Source: Dokdonella immobilis (GTDB taxonomy: Bacteria; Pseudomonadota; Gammaproteobacteria; Xanthomonadales; Rhodanobacteraceae). From it: 64,000 bases of DNA. Numbering within the stretch: position 1 is the first letter of the stretch; every line of letters begins with the position of its first letter. The stretch spans positions 62,001 through 126,000 of the forward strand of contig NZ_FOVF01000003.1 in NCBI RefSeq assembly GCF_900115085.1, written 5' to 3'. The translations under genes and the position numbers were made by a program. Shown piece after piece: positions 25,182 through 36,195 of the stretch. The notes beneath the pieces were generated by a model. The model ran no database searches. It had not been told where the DNA came from and saw nothing but the letters and a program-made list of their open reading frames with translations.

Positions 25182-25334
25182 GGGCTGCAGGGTGGTTGCG
25201 GAGACGGGCTGCACGGCCTAAGGGCTGCGGTCGCCAGTGTAGCCTCTGCCCGCAGCGGCAGGCGACCCGGCCGCCGCCGTTGCGGCTCCGCTCATGCCCC
25301 TGCATCGACCAGTGGTCGGCGCCAGGCAGACCGG

Positions 25335-25931
25335 TCAGGGAATGGCCAGCCCGGCTTCGCGCAACAGGCGGCACAGCGCGATCAGGGGCAGCCCGACCAG
25401 GGCACTGGGATCATCGCTTTCGATGCGTTCGAACAGGGCGATCCCGCGCCCCTCGACCTTGAAACTGCCGGCGCAGTCGAACGGACGTTCAAGCTCGAGG
25501 TAGCGATGGATTTCCGCGTCGCCGAGCTCGCGAAAGTGCACCCGGGTCGTGTCGATGGCCGAACGCACGGTCATCGCTCCGGCGCGCGTGTCGACCACGC
25601 AGAGGGCGGTGTGGAAGCTCAGCATCCTGCCCGAGCTCTGCCTGAGCTGCGCGAATGCGCGTTCGGCGGTGCCCGGCTTGCCGAGCGGGCGCGCATCGAG
25701 TTCGGCGACCTGGTCGGAGCCGATGACCAGGCTGTCGGTGCAGTCGGCGGCCACGGCCCTGGCCTTGCCGATGGCCAGCCGCAACGCGGTGTCGCGCGGC
25801 AATTCCCCATCCCGTGGCGTCTCGTCGACGTGGCTGGCCATGCTGCGGAAGTCGGCCACGACCCGGCCCAGCATCTGCGCGCGGTAGGGCGAGGTCGAGG
25901 CGAGGACCAGCGTGGGACCACGGCCACTCAC
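25335..25931 (-). CDS. maf: Maf-family nucleotide pyrophosphatase (YceF-type)
   Basis: 198 residues. Signature LASTSPYRAQML, the VDETP motif, GSDQVAELD and the C-terminal FKVEGRGIALFERIESDDPS. The YceF subgroup hydrolyses m7GTP and related modified nucleotides. The start is GTG 25931 overlapping the previous gene's stop (GTGA). A longer upstream frame is antisense-like. Next to yceD and rpmF, a common neighbourhood for this subgroup. Confidence 0.92.
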   Translation of the reverse strand: MSGRGPTLVLASTSPYRAQMLGRVVADFRSMASHVDETPRDGELPRDTALRLAIGKARAVAADCTDSLVIGSDQVAELDARPLGKPGTAERAFAQLRQSSGRMLSFHTALCVVDTRAGAMTVRSAIDTTRVHFRELGDAEIHRYLELERPFDCAGSFKVEGRGIALFERIESDDPSALVGLPLIALCRLLREAGLAIP

Positions 25932-26494
25932 GAGTGGGTCTTCTCCATGTCGCCGCCGGCGCTGGCCAGTTCCTTGCGCACCTCGTCGAGCCGGTCGAGC
26001 TGCAGGGCCAGCTTTTCGCGCGAGTGGACCAGCGCCGCCGAGGCGGCCTTGAGTTCCGCCAGCGAGGCGTCGGCGCCGAACTGCTTGAGCCATAGCCGAT
26101 GCTGGAGCAGGTCGTGGAGAGCCGCCTGGACTTCGGGTTCGGCGGTCAGGGTCGCGTGCGCGGACAGGCTGATCGCCGGCGGCAGGCGGCTGACCAGGGG
26201 GGGTATTTCACGCAGCCGGGCGCGGCACTCCTGCAACTCGTGCTCGAGGGCATCGGCGTGGTCGAGCACGCTGCGCAACTCGCGGGTGCGCGCTCCGAGG
26301 CGACGTTCCCTGATCCATACGAAGATCGGAATCGGAGCCAGCAGCAGCGCAGCAATGAGCAGGTAGTCCAGCAAGCGTGGTTCCCCCGGAAAAGGCACCA
26401 GTCTGCCGGTTGCCGGCCCGCCCAGCAATTCCTCGCGGAAAGCGCTAAAATTGCGGTCCCGGTCAACTGCTTGCGCCGATTTGCGATTTGACAT
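25928..26494 (-). CDS. Hypothetical membrane-anchored coiled-coil protein
   Basis: 188 residues, not recognised. One membrane helix (about residues 44-65, LLDYLLIAALLLAPIPIFVW) is followed by a long helical region with coiled-coil periodicity to the end. Coupled to maf by overlap and divergent from yceD. Start ATG 26494; a GTG at 26509 is possible. Role unknown. Confidence 0.7.
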   Translation of the reverse strand: MSNRKSAQAVDRDRNFSAFREELLGGPATGRLVPFPGEPRLLDYLLIAALLLAPIPIFVWIRERRLGARTRELRSVLDHADALEHELQECRARLREIPPLVSRLPPAISLSAHATLTAEPEVQAALHDLLQHRLWLKQFGADASLAELKAASAALVHSREKLALQLDRLDEVRKELASAGGDMEKTHS

Positions 26495-26525
26495 CGGCAA
26501 CGCTCGCACCTACCATCGCGCGCCC

Positions 26526-27041
26526 ATGCCAGACACCTTGCCAGACAGTGTGGATCCTTGGCGCATGGTGCAGGGCGGGCGCGTGTTCGAAGGAACGGTG
26601 CCGTTACGGCAGCTCGAGCGCCTGCGGGACCTGCTGGCTTCGGCCGAGGGAGACGCCGTCTACAGGGTCGAATTCGGCATCGACGAGTTCGACGTTGAAT
26701 TCGTCGATATCCGTGTGGATACGGGGCTGCCGCTGGTATGCCAGCGCACGATGAACGTCTTCGTGCAGCCGTGCAGCATCAGCCAGCGACTCGGATTGTT
26801 GCGGGACGAGCGGGAAGAGAATGCGTTACCCGAGGGTTACGAGCCGTTGCTCGTGACCGACGGTCAGTTGCACATCAAGGATGTCCTCGAGGATGAGTTG
26901 ATCCTCGCATTGCCGTTGGTGCCCTTGAGTCCGGGCGCACCGCTGGAGCAGGTGCCGGTTACCGCCGGGTCCGCTCCGGAGGACGGCCAGTCGCCGAATC
27001 CGTTCGCCGCACTGGGACAGTTGAAGAGTTCGCGACACTGA
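26526..27041 (+). CDS. yceD: YceD/DUF177 family protein
   Basis: 171 residues. Typical family segments are VEFGIDEFDVEFVDIRVDTG, LPLVCQRTMNVF with its conserved Cys, and the acidic DVLEDELILALPLVPL. YceD proteins are tied to 23S rRNA processing or large-subunit assembly and nearly always precede rpmF, as here. A GCGACAC/GTGTCGC inverted repeat (about 27031-27069) follows and may be a leader or terminator structure. Confidence 0.9.
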   Translation: MPDTLPDSVDPWRMVQGGRVFEGTVPLRQLERLRDLLASAEGDAVYRVEFGIDEFDVEFVDIRVDTGLPLVCQRTMNVFVQPCSISQRLGLLRDEREENALPEGYEPLLVTDGQLHIKDVLEDELILALPLVPLSPGAPLEQVPVTAGSAPEDGQSPNPFAALGQLKSSRH

Positions 27042-27134
27042 ACAGGCATCTCCTGATGCCGTGGTGTCGCGCCACCCTGGTCAGTTTCATTACTTACGCT
27101 TGCACGCAAGCCTGGATTCATCTGGAGAGTTGTC

Positions 27135-27329
27135 ATGGCAGTCGCCAAAAGTCGTAAATCCCCGTCCCGCCGCGGCATGCGCCGCGCGCACGATGCCCTT
27201 ACCGCAAAGCAGCTGGCGACCGACCCGACCTCGGGCGAGGTGCATCTGCGCCATCACGTCACCAAGGATGGCTACTACCGCGGCAAGAAGGTGATCGAAA
27301 GCAAGACCCCGGTCGCCGACGCGGATTGA
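27135..27329 (+). CDS. rpmF: 50S ribosomal protein L32
   Basis: 64 residues beginning [20 protein letters not shown], the standard L32 N-terminus. GGAG lies 9 bases upstream of the ATG. This form lacks the zinc-binding Cys set. Precedes the fatty-acid cluster; plsX, which sits between rpmF and fabH in enterics, is absent. Confidence 0.97.
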   Translation: MAVAKSRKSPSRRGMRRAHDALTAKQLATDPTSGEVHLRHHVTKDGYYRGKKVIESKTPVADAD

Positions 27330-27353
27330 TTCCGCACGGATGATGCGCTGAAG

Positions 27354-27392
27354 CGGCGGACGCCCCGACCCGGGGTTCCGCCGTTTCCATTT
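27354..27392 (+). terminator. Hairpin with T-rich tail between rpmF and fabH
   Basis: CGGCGGA (27354-27360) pairs with TCCGCCG (27377-27383), with further pairing inside, followed by TTTCCATTT. It may partly terminate rpmF transcription and reduce readthrough into fabH. It ends just before the fabH ribosome site. Confidence 0.5.
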
Positions 27393-27409
27393 GTTCGGGA
27401 GAAACGGCT

Positions 27410-28381
27410 CTGTTCTACTCACGCATTGCGGGCACCGGCAGCTATCTGCCGGAAAAAATCGTCACCAACAAGGATCTGGAGCAGTTCGTCGATACCAGCG
27501 ACGAATGGATCCGGACCCGTACCGGCATCCGTGAGCGACGCAAGGCTGCGGATGGCGAGACCACAGGCGATCTGGCTTTCCATGCCGCGACCCGGGCCCT
27601 CGAGGCGGCCGGTGTCGAGGCCTCCGAAATCGACCTGATCGTGCTCGGCACGACTACCCCCGACATCATCTTTCCCTCGACCGCCTGCCTGCTGCAGCAT
27701 CGGCTCGGGGCGAACGGCTGCGCCGCGTTCGACGTCAATGCCGCATGCTCGGGCTTCGTCTATGCGCTCGGCGTGGCCAATGCCTTCATTCGCAGCGGGC
27801 AGTCGAAGAAGGCGCTCGTGGTCGGTGCGGAAACCCTGACCCGCATGCTCGACTGGAGCGATCGCGGCACCTGCGTGCTGTTCGGCGACGGCGCCGGCGC
27901 CGTGGTCCTCGAGGTCGCCGAGGAGCCGGGCATCTATACGACCAAGCTGCACGCCGATGGCGGCTACAAGCATTTGCTGTACAACCCGGTCGGCGTTTCG
28001 GCCGGTTTCCGCGACGACGAGCCGAACCACGGCATCCGCGTGATGATGACCGGCAATGAAGTGTTCAAGGTCGCGGTCAAGACCCTCGACCGCATCGTCG
28101 GCGAAACCCTCGAAGCGGCCGGCATGGACGAATCCCAGGTCGACTGGCTGATTCCGCACCAGGCCAACCTGCGCATCATCGAAGCCACGGCCAAGCGCCT
28201 CAAGCTGCCGATGGAGCGCGTCATCGTCACCGTCGACCGACACGGCAATACCTCCTCGGGGTCGGTGCCGCTGGCCCTCGACGAAGCGGTTCGTTCGGGC
28301 AAGGTCAAGCGCGGGCAGAACATCCTCCTCGAAGCATTCGGCGGCGGCTTCACCTGGGCTTCCGCGCTGCTTCGTTACTGA
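27410..28381 (+). CDS. fabH: 3-oxoacyl-ACP synthase III FabH
   Basis: 323 residues. It condenses acetyl-CoA with malonyl-ACP to start fatty acid synthesis. Catalytic residues: Cys in NAACSGF, His in IPHQANLRI, Asn in GNTSSGSV. The start appears to be CTG at 27410: GGGAGA sits 8-9 bases upstream, the N-terminus then reads [15 protein letters not shown] as in relatives, and no ATG, GTG or TTG is in frame between the upstream stop (27341) and GTG 27641. Starting at 27641 would remove about 77 conserved residues. A sequencing error is the alternative. Confidence 0.93.
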   Translation: MFYSRIAGTGSYLPEKIVTNKDLEQFVDTSDEWIRTRTGIRERRKAADGETTGDLAFHAATRALEAAGVEASEIDLIVLGTTTPDIIFPSTACLLQHRLGANGCAAFDVNAACSGFVYALGVANAFIRSGQSKKALVVGAETLTRMLDWSDRGTCVLFGDGAGAVVLEVAEEPGIYTTKLHADGGYKHLLYNPVGVSAGFRDDEPNHGIRVMMTGNEVFKVAVKTLDRIVGETLEAAGMDESQVDWLIPHQANLRIIEATAKRLKLPMERVIVTVDRHGNTSSGSVPLALDEAVRSGKVKRGQNILLEAFGGGFTWASALLRY

Positions 28382-28396
28382 TTTCCGGAGCACACG

Positions 28397-29332
28397 ATGA
28401 GCTCGACAGCGTTCCTTTTCCCGGGCCAGGGCTCGCAAAGCGTCGGCATGCTGGCGGCGCTCAGCGATGAGTTTCCGGTCGTGCGCCAGACCTTCGTCGA
28501 CGCCTCCGATGGCGCCGGCATCGATCTCTGGCACCTGTCCCAGGGCGGTCCCGAGGAGATGCTCAACCGGACCGAATACACCCAGCCGGCCCTGCTTGCG
28601 GCCGGCATCGCGGTCTGGCGGGTCTGGCAAGAGCTGGCGGCGCCGACGCCCTCGCATTTGTGCGGACACAGCCTGGGTGAATACACGGCCCTGGTCGCTG
28701 GCGACGCCCTCAAACTGGGCGATGCCGCGCATCTGGTGCGTATTCGCGGCCAGGCCATGCAGGCGTCGGCGCCGGCCGGCGTCGGAGCCATGGCGGCCGT
28801 GATCGGCGCCGACGATGCACTGGTCGAGTCGATCTGTCGCGAGGTCTCGGGCGATCACGTGGTGGTCCCGGCCAACTACAATTCGCCGGGTCAGATCGTG
28901 ATCGGCGGACATGCCGTCGCCATCGACGCAGCGATCGCGAAGCTCGCCGAGAATGGCGTGCGCAAGGTCGTGAAACTCGCGGTCAGCGTGCCCTCGCACA
29001 CGCCCCTGATGCGCGAGGCGGCGAACCGCCTGGCCGAGGCGATGGGCGCCTACGAGTGGCGCGAGCCGCAGATTCCGGTCATGCAGAACGTCGATGCGAG
29101 CGTGCATGCCACGGTGGCCGACATCCGCGCGGCGCTGGTCCGCCAGCTTTATCTGCCGGTGCAATGGACCGGCTGCGTGCAGGCCCTGGCCGGCGCCGGC
29201 GTCAAGAAGATGGCCGAGTGCGGCCCGGGCAAGGTGCTGGCCGGTCTTGTGCGACGCATCGACCGCAGCATTGACATGCATGCGCTCGGCACGCCCGCCG
29301 AGCTCGAGGCGGCGCGCGAGGCATGGAGCTGA
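28397..29332 (+). CDS. fabD: Malonyl-CoA:ACP transacylase FabD
   Basis: 311 residues. The nucleophile elbow is GHSLGEY, the FPGQGSQ motif is at the N-terminus, and the catalytic His lies in VSVPSHTPLM. It transfers malonyl from CoA to ACP. It follows fabH by 15 bases and precedes fabG. Confidence 0.97.
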   Translation: MSSTAFLFPGQGSQSVGMLAALSDEFPVVRQTFVDASDGAGIDLWHLSQGGPEEMLNRTEYTQPALLAAGIAVWRVWQELAAPTPSHLCGHSLGEYTALVAGDALKLGDAAHLVRIRGQAMQASAPAGVGAMAAVIGADDALVESICREVSGDHVVVPANYNSPGQIVIGGHAVAIDAAIAKLAENGVRKVVKLAVSVPSHTPLMREAANRLAEAMGAYEWREPQIPVMQNVDASVHATVADIRAALVRQLYLPVQWTGCVQALAGAGVKKMAECGPGKVLAGLVRRIDRSIDMHALGTPAELEAAREAWS

Positions 29333-29374
29333 GCCGACCGCTGTCGCCATTATTCGCTGTCTGAGGATCCCCAC

Positions 29375-30118
29375 ATGAGTTCAATATTGAAAGGCGAGGT
29401 CGCCCTGGTGACCGGTGCAAGCCGCGGTATCGGTGCGGCCATTGCCGATCGTCTGGCTGCCGATGGCGCAACGGTCATCGGTACCGCGACCAGCGAGAGC
29501 GGAGCCCGGGCGATCGCGGAACGACTGGCAGCGCACGGTGGCAGCGGGCGCGTGCTCGATGTCAGCGACAGCGCCGCGGTGGACGCCCTGATCGGCGCCG
29601 TGGCCGAGGAGTTCGGCGCGGTCAGCATCCTCGTCAACAATGCCGGGATAACGCGCGACCAGTTGCTCCTGCGCATGAAGGAAGAGGAGTGGCAGGCCAT
29701 TCTCGACACCAACCTCAGTTCCGTGTTCCGCACCTCCAAGGCGGTCCTGCGCGGCATGATGAAGGCGCGCAAGGGGCGCATCATCAGCATCGCCTCGGTG
29801 ATCGGTTCGATCGGCAATGCCGGGCAGTCCAACTATGCCGCGGCCAAGGCCGGCATCATCGCCTTCTCGAAATCGCTGGCGCGCGAAATCGGCTCGCGCG
29901 GGATCACGGTCAACGTCGTCTCGCCGGGCTTCATCGACACCGACATGACCCGCGCCCTAGCCGAAGAGCAGCGCAGCGCGCTGCTCGGACAGATCGCCCT
30001 GCAGCGTTTCGGCGAAGCCGACGACATCGCCCATGCGGTCGCCTTCCTGGCCTCGCCCGGCGCCGCCTATATCACCGGCGAAACCCTGCACGTCAACGGC
30101 GGCATGCATATGGCCTGA
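29375..30118 (+). CDS. fabG: 3-oxoacyl-ACP reductase FabG
   Basis: 247 residues, a short-chain dehydrogenase. Cofactor motif VTGASRGIG, NNAGITRD, catalytic Ser in IASVIGSIGN and the YAAAK motif. NADPH-dependent reduction of 3-oxoacyl-ACP. A 278-base gap without a gene follows before acpP; two TACAAT hexamers at 30165 and 30276 there are possible promoter elements for acpP. Confidence 0.97.
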   Translation: MSSILKGEVALVTGASRGIGAAIADRLAADGATVIGTATSESGARAIAERLAAHGGSGRVLDVSDSAAVDALIGAVAEEFGAVSILVNNAGITRDQLLLRMKEEEWQAILDTNLSSVFRTSKAVLRGMMKARKGRIISIASVIGSIGNAGQSNYAAAKAGIIAFSKSLAREIGSRGITVNVVSPGFIDTDMTRALAEEQRSALLGQIALQRFGEADDIAHAVAFLASPGAAYITGETLHVNGGMHMA

Positions 30119-30396
30119 ATATGTCGATGCTTGCGTGGACGGGCGCGCGGCCCATGCTATCCCTTACAATCGGCAGGCCTTGCTGGCCGTCGAACGCATC
30201 GGGACCGCGCCTGGTCATTCCGCGACCATTTGAGCCGCGCTTCTTCTGGCGGTAGCGGGTATCGACACGTTCCACTACAATTCGCGGCGCCTCGCAGCAC
30301 GCATCGCTGTGTAGCGGATACCTGGGCCAACCTGACGCCACCGGTGTTCCGCAATCCGAATCACGAAACGAGATCCCATCGGGAGACAACAAACTC

Positions 30397-30636
30397 ATGA
30401 GTACTATCGAAGAACGCGTCAAGAAAATCGTCGTCGAGCAGTTGGGCGTAAAGGAAGACGAAGTCACGCCAAATGCGTCGTTTGTCGACGATCTGGGCGC
30501 CGATTCGCTCGACACGGTCGAGTTGGTGATGGCTCTCGAGGAAGAATTCGAGTGCGAGATTCCCGACGAAGACGCCGAAAAGATCACCACGGTCCAGCAG
30601 GCCGTCGATTACGTCAAGGCGCACGTCAAGTCCTGA
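30397..30636 (+). CDS. acpP: Acyl carrier protein
   Basis: 79 residues, strongly acidic. The phosphopantetheine Ser is in [10 protein letters not shown]. Separate promoter and terminator signals flank it, which fits the high ACP level needed relative to the enzymes. Confidence 0.98.
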   Translation: MSTIEERVKKIVVEQLGVKEDEVTPNASFVDDLGADSLDTVELVMALEEEFECEIPDEDAEKITTVQQAVDYVKAHVKS

Positions 30637-30747
30637 TTTCCCGGGCGCCGGAGCGCATGCTTTCCGGCGCCGACCCTTCATGATCGGCACCGGCCCGTCA
30701 CCCCGGCAACCGGCTTCCGGGGCCGATCCGATCACCAGCGATTCGCC

Positions 30748-30779
30748 AAGCTGCGCCCACGAGGCGCAGCTTTCATTTT
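30748..30779 (+). terminator. Intrinsic terminator downstream of acpP
   Basis: AAGCTGCGCC (30748-30757) pairs perfectly with GGCGCAGCTT (30763-30772) around CACGA, followed by TCATTTT. A weaker hairpin (GCGCCGGA/TCCGGCGC, 30645-30670) lies just after the acpP stop. Confidence 0.8.
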
Positions 30780-30845
30780 GAGGACAGGGAACACTACGCC
30801 GGCGTATGTTCGCCGACCGGTTCCCAGCACTGCGGATACTCGAGC

Positions 30846-32084
<1,239 letters not shown>

Positions 32085-32110
32085 TCGCGATCGGGACAGG
32101 CACCGCCGTC

Positions 32111-33478
32111 GTGCCGGAGCGTACACCCCCCTCGATCCGCAGCCTGGCCGGTCGTCGTGACCTGCTCGGCCTCGCCGCGCTGGACCCGGATCGCTACCCG
32201 GGCCTGTTCGAGAGTGCCGCCGATGGCACGGCCAATGCGCGTTTCGACATCCTGCTGGCCTACCCGCAGCAGTCGCTGTGGCTCGATGCCGAAGGCCGCG
32301 TCCACGGCGTCCACGGCGATCGGGCCGGCGACGGATTCCTCGCCGCCCTCGATCAGGCCTGGCAAGACGCGCGCGACGGGTTTCGCGGTGCCGAAGGCCT
32401 GCCGTTCCACGGTGGCTGGCTGCTCTACCTCGGCTATGAACTGGCCGGCGAAATCGAGCCGCGGCTGCGCCTGCCGCGGTCGCCGGCCGGCCAGCCGGTG
32501 GCCCTGGCCCTGCGTTGCCCGGTCGCCGTGGTTGTCGATCATCTCGCTGGTCAGACCTTCCTGATCGCCGAGCATGGCCATGCGCACCGGCTCGACCAGA
32601 TCGAGGCCGACCTCGCGCGCGCCGTGGCCCCCGGCAATGCGGCCCTGCAGGTCGCGACGATCGCCGAGGACGAACCGCTGCGCTTTCTCGATGCGGTCGC
32701 GCGGACCCACGACTACCTGCGTGACGGCGACGTGTTCCAGGTCAACCTGTCGCGCGAGTGGCGGCTTTCGCTGGCCGAACCGGCGGCACCGGCAGCCGTG
32801 TATGCGGCCCTGCGAAGCGCCAACCCGGCGCCGTTTGCCGGCCTCCTGCAGCATGCCGGCTGGGCCGTGGCCAGTTCGTCTCCCGAACGGCTGGTGCAAT
32901 GCCATGGCGATCGCGTGCAGACGCGACCGATTGCCGGCACCCGCCCGCGCCTCGAGGGAGACGATGCGGATGCGCGCATTCGCGAACTGGTCGCGCATCC
33001 GAAGGAGCGCGCCGAACATGTCATGCTGATCGATCTCGAACGCAACGACCTCGGTCGCGTCTGTGTTCCGGGCAGCGTCGAGGTCGACGAGCTGATGGTG
33101 GTGGAGAGTTATGCCCACGTGCACCACATCGTCTCCAACGTGCGCGGCCGCCTGCGCGAGGGCACGAGCCCCGGGCAGGTCATCCGCGCCGTATTTCCCG
33201 GCGGCACGATCACCGGCTGCCCGAAGGTGCGCTGCATGGAAATCATCGCCGAACTCGAACAATCGCCACGCGGCTGCTACACCGGCGCCTTCGGCTACCT
33301 CGACAACAACGGCGATCTCGACCTCAACATCCTCATCCGCACCCTGGACATCGGCGGTGCCGAGATCCGGCTGCGCGCCGGGGCCGGTATCGTGATCGAC
33401 TCGGACGCCGAATCCGAGCTCGCCGAGACCCGGGCCAAGGCGCGCGGAATGCTGCGTGCGTTCGGCCTGGATCGCTGA
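32111..33478 (+). CDS. pabB: Aminodeoxychorismate synthase component I PabB
   Basis: 455 residues. The chorismate-binding domain has PIAGTRPRLEGDD, ERNDLGRVC, PGGTITGCPKVRCMEI and ETRAKARGM. The PIAGT rather than PTAGT form is typical of aminodeoxychorismate synthases. It makes 4-amino-4-deoxychorismate for folate. Start GTG 32111. No PabA or PabC gene is adjacent. Confidence 0.92.
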   Translation: MPERTPPSIRSLAGRRDLLGLAALDPDRYPGLFESAADGTANARFDILLAYPQQSLWLDAEGRVHGVHGDRAGDGFLAALDQAWQDARDGFRGAEGLPFHGGWLLYLGYELAGEIEPRLRLPRSPAGQPVALALRCPVAVVVDHLAGQTFLIAEHGHAHRLDQIEADLARAVAPGNAALQVATIAEDEPLRFLDAVARTHDYLRDGDVFQVNLSREWRLSLAEPAAPAAVYAALRSANPAPFAGLLQHAGWAVASSSPERLVQCHGDRVQTRPIAGTRPRLEGDDADARIRELVAHPKERAEHVMLIDLERNDLGRVCVPGSVEVDELMVVESYAHVHHIVSNVRGRLREGTSPGQVIRAVFPGGTITGCPKVRCMEIIAELEQSPRGCYTGAFGYLDNNGDLDLNILIRTLDIGGAEIRLRAGAGIVIDSDAESELAETRAKARGMLRAFGLDR

Positions 33479-33523
33479 TCCGCTACGCCGATTCGATAAC
33501 CCAATCCTGCTACGCTTCGACCG

Positions 33524-34597
33524 ATGAACAGCATTTTCGAAAACCGGCGAACCAACTACAAAAGCGCGCGCGGACGCGTGCGCTGGTGGCTGCTGCTGGT
33601 CCTCGCCGCCCTCGCCGCCGTCGGCGTCGTCGCCGGGCTGGCCTGGCGCGATTACCGGCGCTTCGCCGATGCGCCGCTGCAACTGGAGCAGGCCCGGACC
33701 ATCGACTACGTGCGCGGAACGCCGTTCAGGGACATCGTCCGGCAGTTGCGGCGAGAGCACATCTCGGACGGCTCACCGTTCTACTGGAAATTGCTCTCAC
33801 GCGAAATGAACGTGGCCTCGCGCCTGCAGGCGGGCGAATATGCGCTGCAGCCTGGCCTGACTCCGCGCGGGCTGATCGCGATGATGGCCGAGGGCAGGGT
33901 GGTCCAGCACCACTTCACGATCGTCGACGGCTGGACGTTCCGCCAGTTGCGGCTGGCCCTGGCCAGCGAGAGCGGCCTGCAGCAGAGCCTGCCGGGCCTC
34001 GATGACGCCGCGATCGCGGCCAGGCTCGATATTGCGGACGGCAAGCCCGAAGGCTGGTTCCTTCCGGAGACCTACGCCTGGGTCAAGGGCGACAGCGACA
34101 TGCTCGTGCTCGAGCGTGCCCATGAAGCGATGAAAAAGGCCCTGGACCGGCTCTGGCCGCTGCGCGATCCGCAGGTGCCCCTGGCCAGCCCCTACGAAGC
34201 GCTGATCCTCGCCTCGATCATCGAGAAGGAGACCGGCGTCGGTGACGAACGGGCCAGGATTGCCGGTGTGTTTGCACGGCGCCTGCGTATCGGCATCCGG
34301 CTGCAGACCGACCCGACCGTCGTCTATGGCCTTGGCGAGCAGTACGACGGCAATATCCGGCGCCGCCATCTCGAAACCGACACCCCGTACAACACCTACA
34401 CGCGCGACGGCCTGCCGCCCACGCCGATCGCCTTGCCCGGCCTGGCGGCGATCGAGGCCGCCCTGCATCCGGCCGCGGGCAATGCGCTGTATTTCGTCGC
34501 CCTCGGCGATGGCAGCGGTCGGCACGAATTCTCGGCCTCGCTGGAGGAGCACAACCGTGCGGTGGCGCGTTACCTGAACCGGAGCAGGCAACGGTGA
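33524..34597 (+). CDS. mltG: Endolytic murein transglycosylase MltG
   Basis: 357 residues. One N-terminal membrane helix (about 22-44), a LysM-like subdomain, and the YceG catalytic region LASIIEKETGVGDERARIAGVF with the catalytic Glu, then LQTDPTVVYGLG. It cleaves nascent glycan strands in the periplasm. It overlaps tmk by four bases. Confidence 0.95.
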   Translation: MNSIFENRRTNYKSARGRVRWWLLLVLAALAAVGVVAGLAWRDYRRFADAPLQLEQARTIDYVRGTPFRDIVRQLRREHISDGSPFYWKLLSREMNVASRLQAGEYALQPGLTPRGLIAMMAEGRVVQHHFTIVDGWTFRQLRLALASESGLQQSLPGLDDAAIAARLDIADGKPEGWFLPETYAWVKGDSDMLVLERAHEAMKKALDRLWPLRDPQVPLASPYEALILASIIEKETGVGDERARIAGVFARRLRIGIRLQTDPTVVYGLGEQYDGNIRRRHLETDTPYNTYTRDGLPPTPIALPGLAAIEAALHPAAGNALYFVALGDGSGRHEFSASLEEHNRAVARYLNRSRQR

Positions 34598-35226
34598 AAG
34601 GGCGCCTGATCACGCTCGAGGGAGGCGAGGGTGCCGGCAAGAGCACGGTCCTGCAGACCTTGCGCGAGCACATCGAGTCCTCTGGCATTCGCCTGCAGGT
34701 CACCCGGGAACCGGGCGGAACCGCGCTCGGCGAGGCGATCCGGGCGATCGTGCTCGATCCGGAACTCGGCACGGTCTGCGCGGAGAGCGAGCTGCTGCTG
34801 ATGTTCGCGGCGCGCGCGCAGCTCGTGCGCGAACTGATCCGTCCCGCGCTGGAGCGGGGCGAATGGGTGCTTGCCGACCGCTTTACCGACGCCAGCTTCG
34901 CCTACCAGGGCGGGGGGCGCGGACAGCCCGGCGCACGCATCGAGGACCTCGAGGTCTGGGCGGCCGAGGGGCTGCGCCCCGACCTGACCATCCTGCTCGA
35001 CCTGCCGGTCAGTCTCGGCCTGGCACGTGCGGGCGAACGCGGGCGACCCGATCGCATCGAAGCCGAACGGGGTGAATTTTTCGAGCGCGTGCGCGAAGCC
35101 TACCGGCGTCGCGCCGACGCGGATCCACACCGCTTTCGCGTGATCGACGCGAGCCGTCCGTTGCCGCGCGTCACGGCCGACGCGATTGCCGCGGTCGACG
35201 CGCTTGTCGCAGACTGGAAGCCATGA
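34594..35226 (+). CDS. tmk: Thymidylate kinase
   Basis: 210 residues. P-loop LEGGEGAGKST, the DR motif LADRFTDASFAYQGGGRG and the lid region. Phosphorylates dTMP to dTDP. Start is GTG 34594 overlapping the mltG stop; overlaps holB by ATGA. Confidence 0.97.
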   Translation: MKGRLITLEGGEGAGKSTVLQTLREHIESSGIRLQVTREPGGTALGEAIRAIVLDPELGTVCAESELLLMFAARAQLVRELIRPALERGEWVLADRFTDASFAYQGGGRGQPGARIEDLEVWAAEGLRPDLTILLDLPVSLGLARAGERGRPDRIEAERGEFFERVREAYRRRADADPHRFRVIDASRPLPRVTADAIAAVDALVADWKP

Positions 35227-36194
35227 GCGCGAAGCTTGCACCGTGGCTGCTTGAACCCTGGCATTCGCTCAGCGCGCGCCTTGGCGCCGGCGAATTGCCG
35301 CATGCGCTGCTGGTCTGCGGGGAGCCGGGGCTTGGCAAGCGCGCCCTGGCCGATGCATTGGCAGCCAGCGCCCTGTGCGATTCACGCACCGAGGCGGGCT
35401 TTGCCTGCGGCAAGTGTCGCGCCTGCCTGTTGCTCGCGGCCGGCTCGCACCCGGATCGCGTGTTCGTCAGCTTCGAGCTGCGCGACGATGGCAAGCCGCG
35501 CACCGAGATCGTCATCGAGCAGATCCGGACCCTGTCGCAACGCCTGTCCCTGTCCAGCCAGTTTGGCGGACTGCAGGTGGTGCTGATCGATCCGGCCGAC
35601 AAGATGAATGCCAGCGCGGCCAATGCGCTTCTGAAAACACTGGAGGAACCCTCGCCGAGCACGGTCATCATCCTGGTCAGCGACAAGCCTTCGCGCTTGC
35701 CGGCGACCATCCGCAGCCGCTGCCAGCGGATCCAGCTGCAGGTGCCGAACAAGGCCGAATCGCTGGACTGGATGGTCGCTGCCGGCGTCGCCGTCTCCAC
35801 GGCGGAGGAAGCGCTCGCCGTGGCCCTCGGCAATCCTGGCCAGGCCATGCAGGCGATCCGGGACGATACCCTCGGCTTGCGCAATGAATGTCGCAAGGAC
35901 CTTCGGTCCCTGCGCGATCGGCATGGCAACGCGCTTGCAGTGGCCGAGGCCTGGTCTGCCGACCGACCCGAACAGCGACTCTGGCACGCGGCGGCGATCG
36001 TCCACGACGAGGCCCTGAACCTGGTTCGCGGCGGAAAGAGCGCGCTCGGCTTGACCGGGACCGAGGAAATACCGAAGCTAGCCGCATGGTTCGCGTCGGC
36101 CAATCGCTCGCGCGAGCTGCTTGCTACACAACTTCGCAGCGAACTGGTCCTGCTGGACCTGCTGCATGCATGGCAGATGCCCCGGAGGACCTGA
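35223..36194 (+). CDS. holB: DNA polymerase III subunit delta'
   Basis: 323 residues. Clamp-loader AAA+ fold with GEPGLGKRALADALA, a zinc module CGKCRACLLLAAGSHPD and the SRC motif in IRSRCQRIQL. Overlaps tmk and is followed one base later by pilZ, the standard order in gammaproteobacteria. Confidence 0.95.
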   Translation: MSAKLAPWLLEPWHSLSARLGAGELPHALLVCGEPGLGKRALADALAASALCDSRTEAGFACGKCRACLLLAAGSHPDRVFVSFELRDDGKPRTEIVIEQIRTLSQRLSLSSQFGGLQVVLIDPADKMNASAANALLKTLEEPSPSTVIILVSDKPSRLPATIRSRCQRIQLQVPNKAESLDWMVAAGVAVSTAEEALAVALGNPGQAMQAIRDDTLGLRNECRKDLRSLRDRHGNALAVAEAWSADRPEQRLWHAAAIVHDEALNLVRGGKSALGLTGTEEIPKLAAWFASANRSRELLATQLRSELVLLDLLHAWQMPRRT

Positions 36195-36195
36195 G

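Noticed and set aside
24198-26366. 722-codon plus-strand open frame
   Set aside because: It is antisense to the MoxR, maf and coiled-coil genes and is a GC-codon shadow.
27410-27640. Frameshift or truncation of fabH
   Set aside because: The conserved N-terminus continues in the same frame without a stop; only the start codon is unusual.
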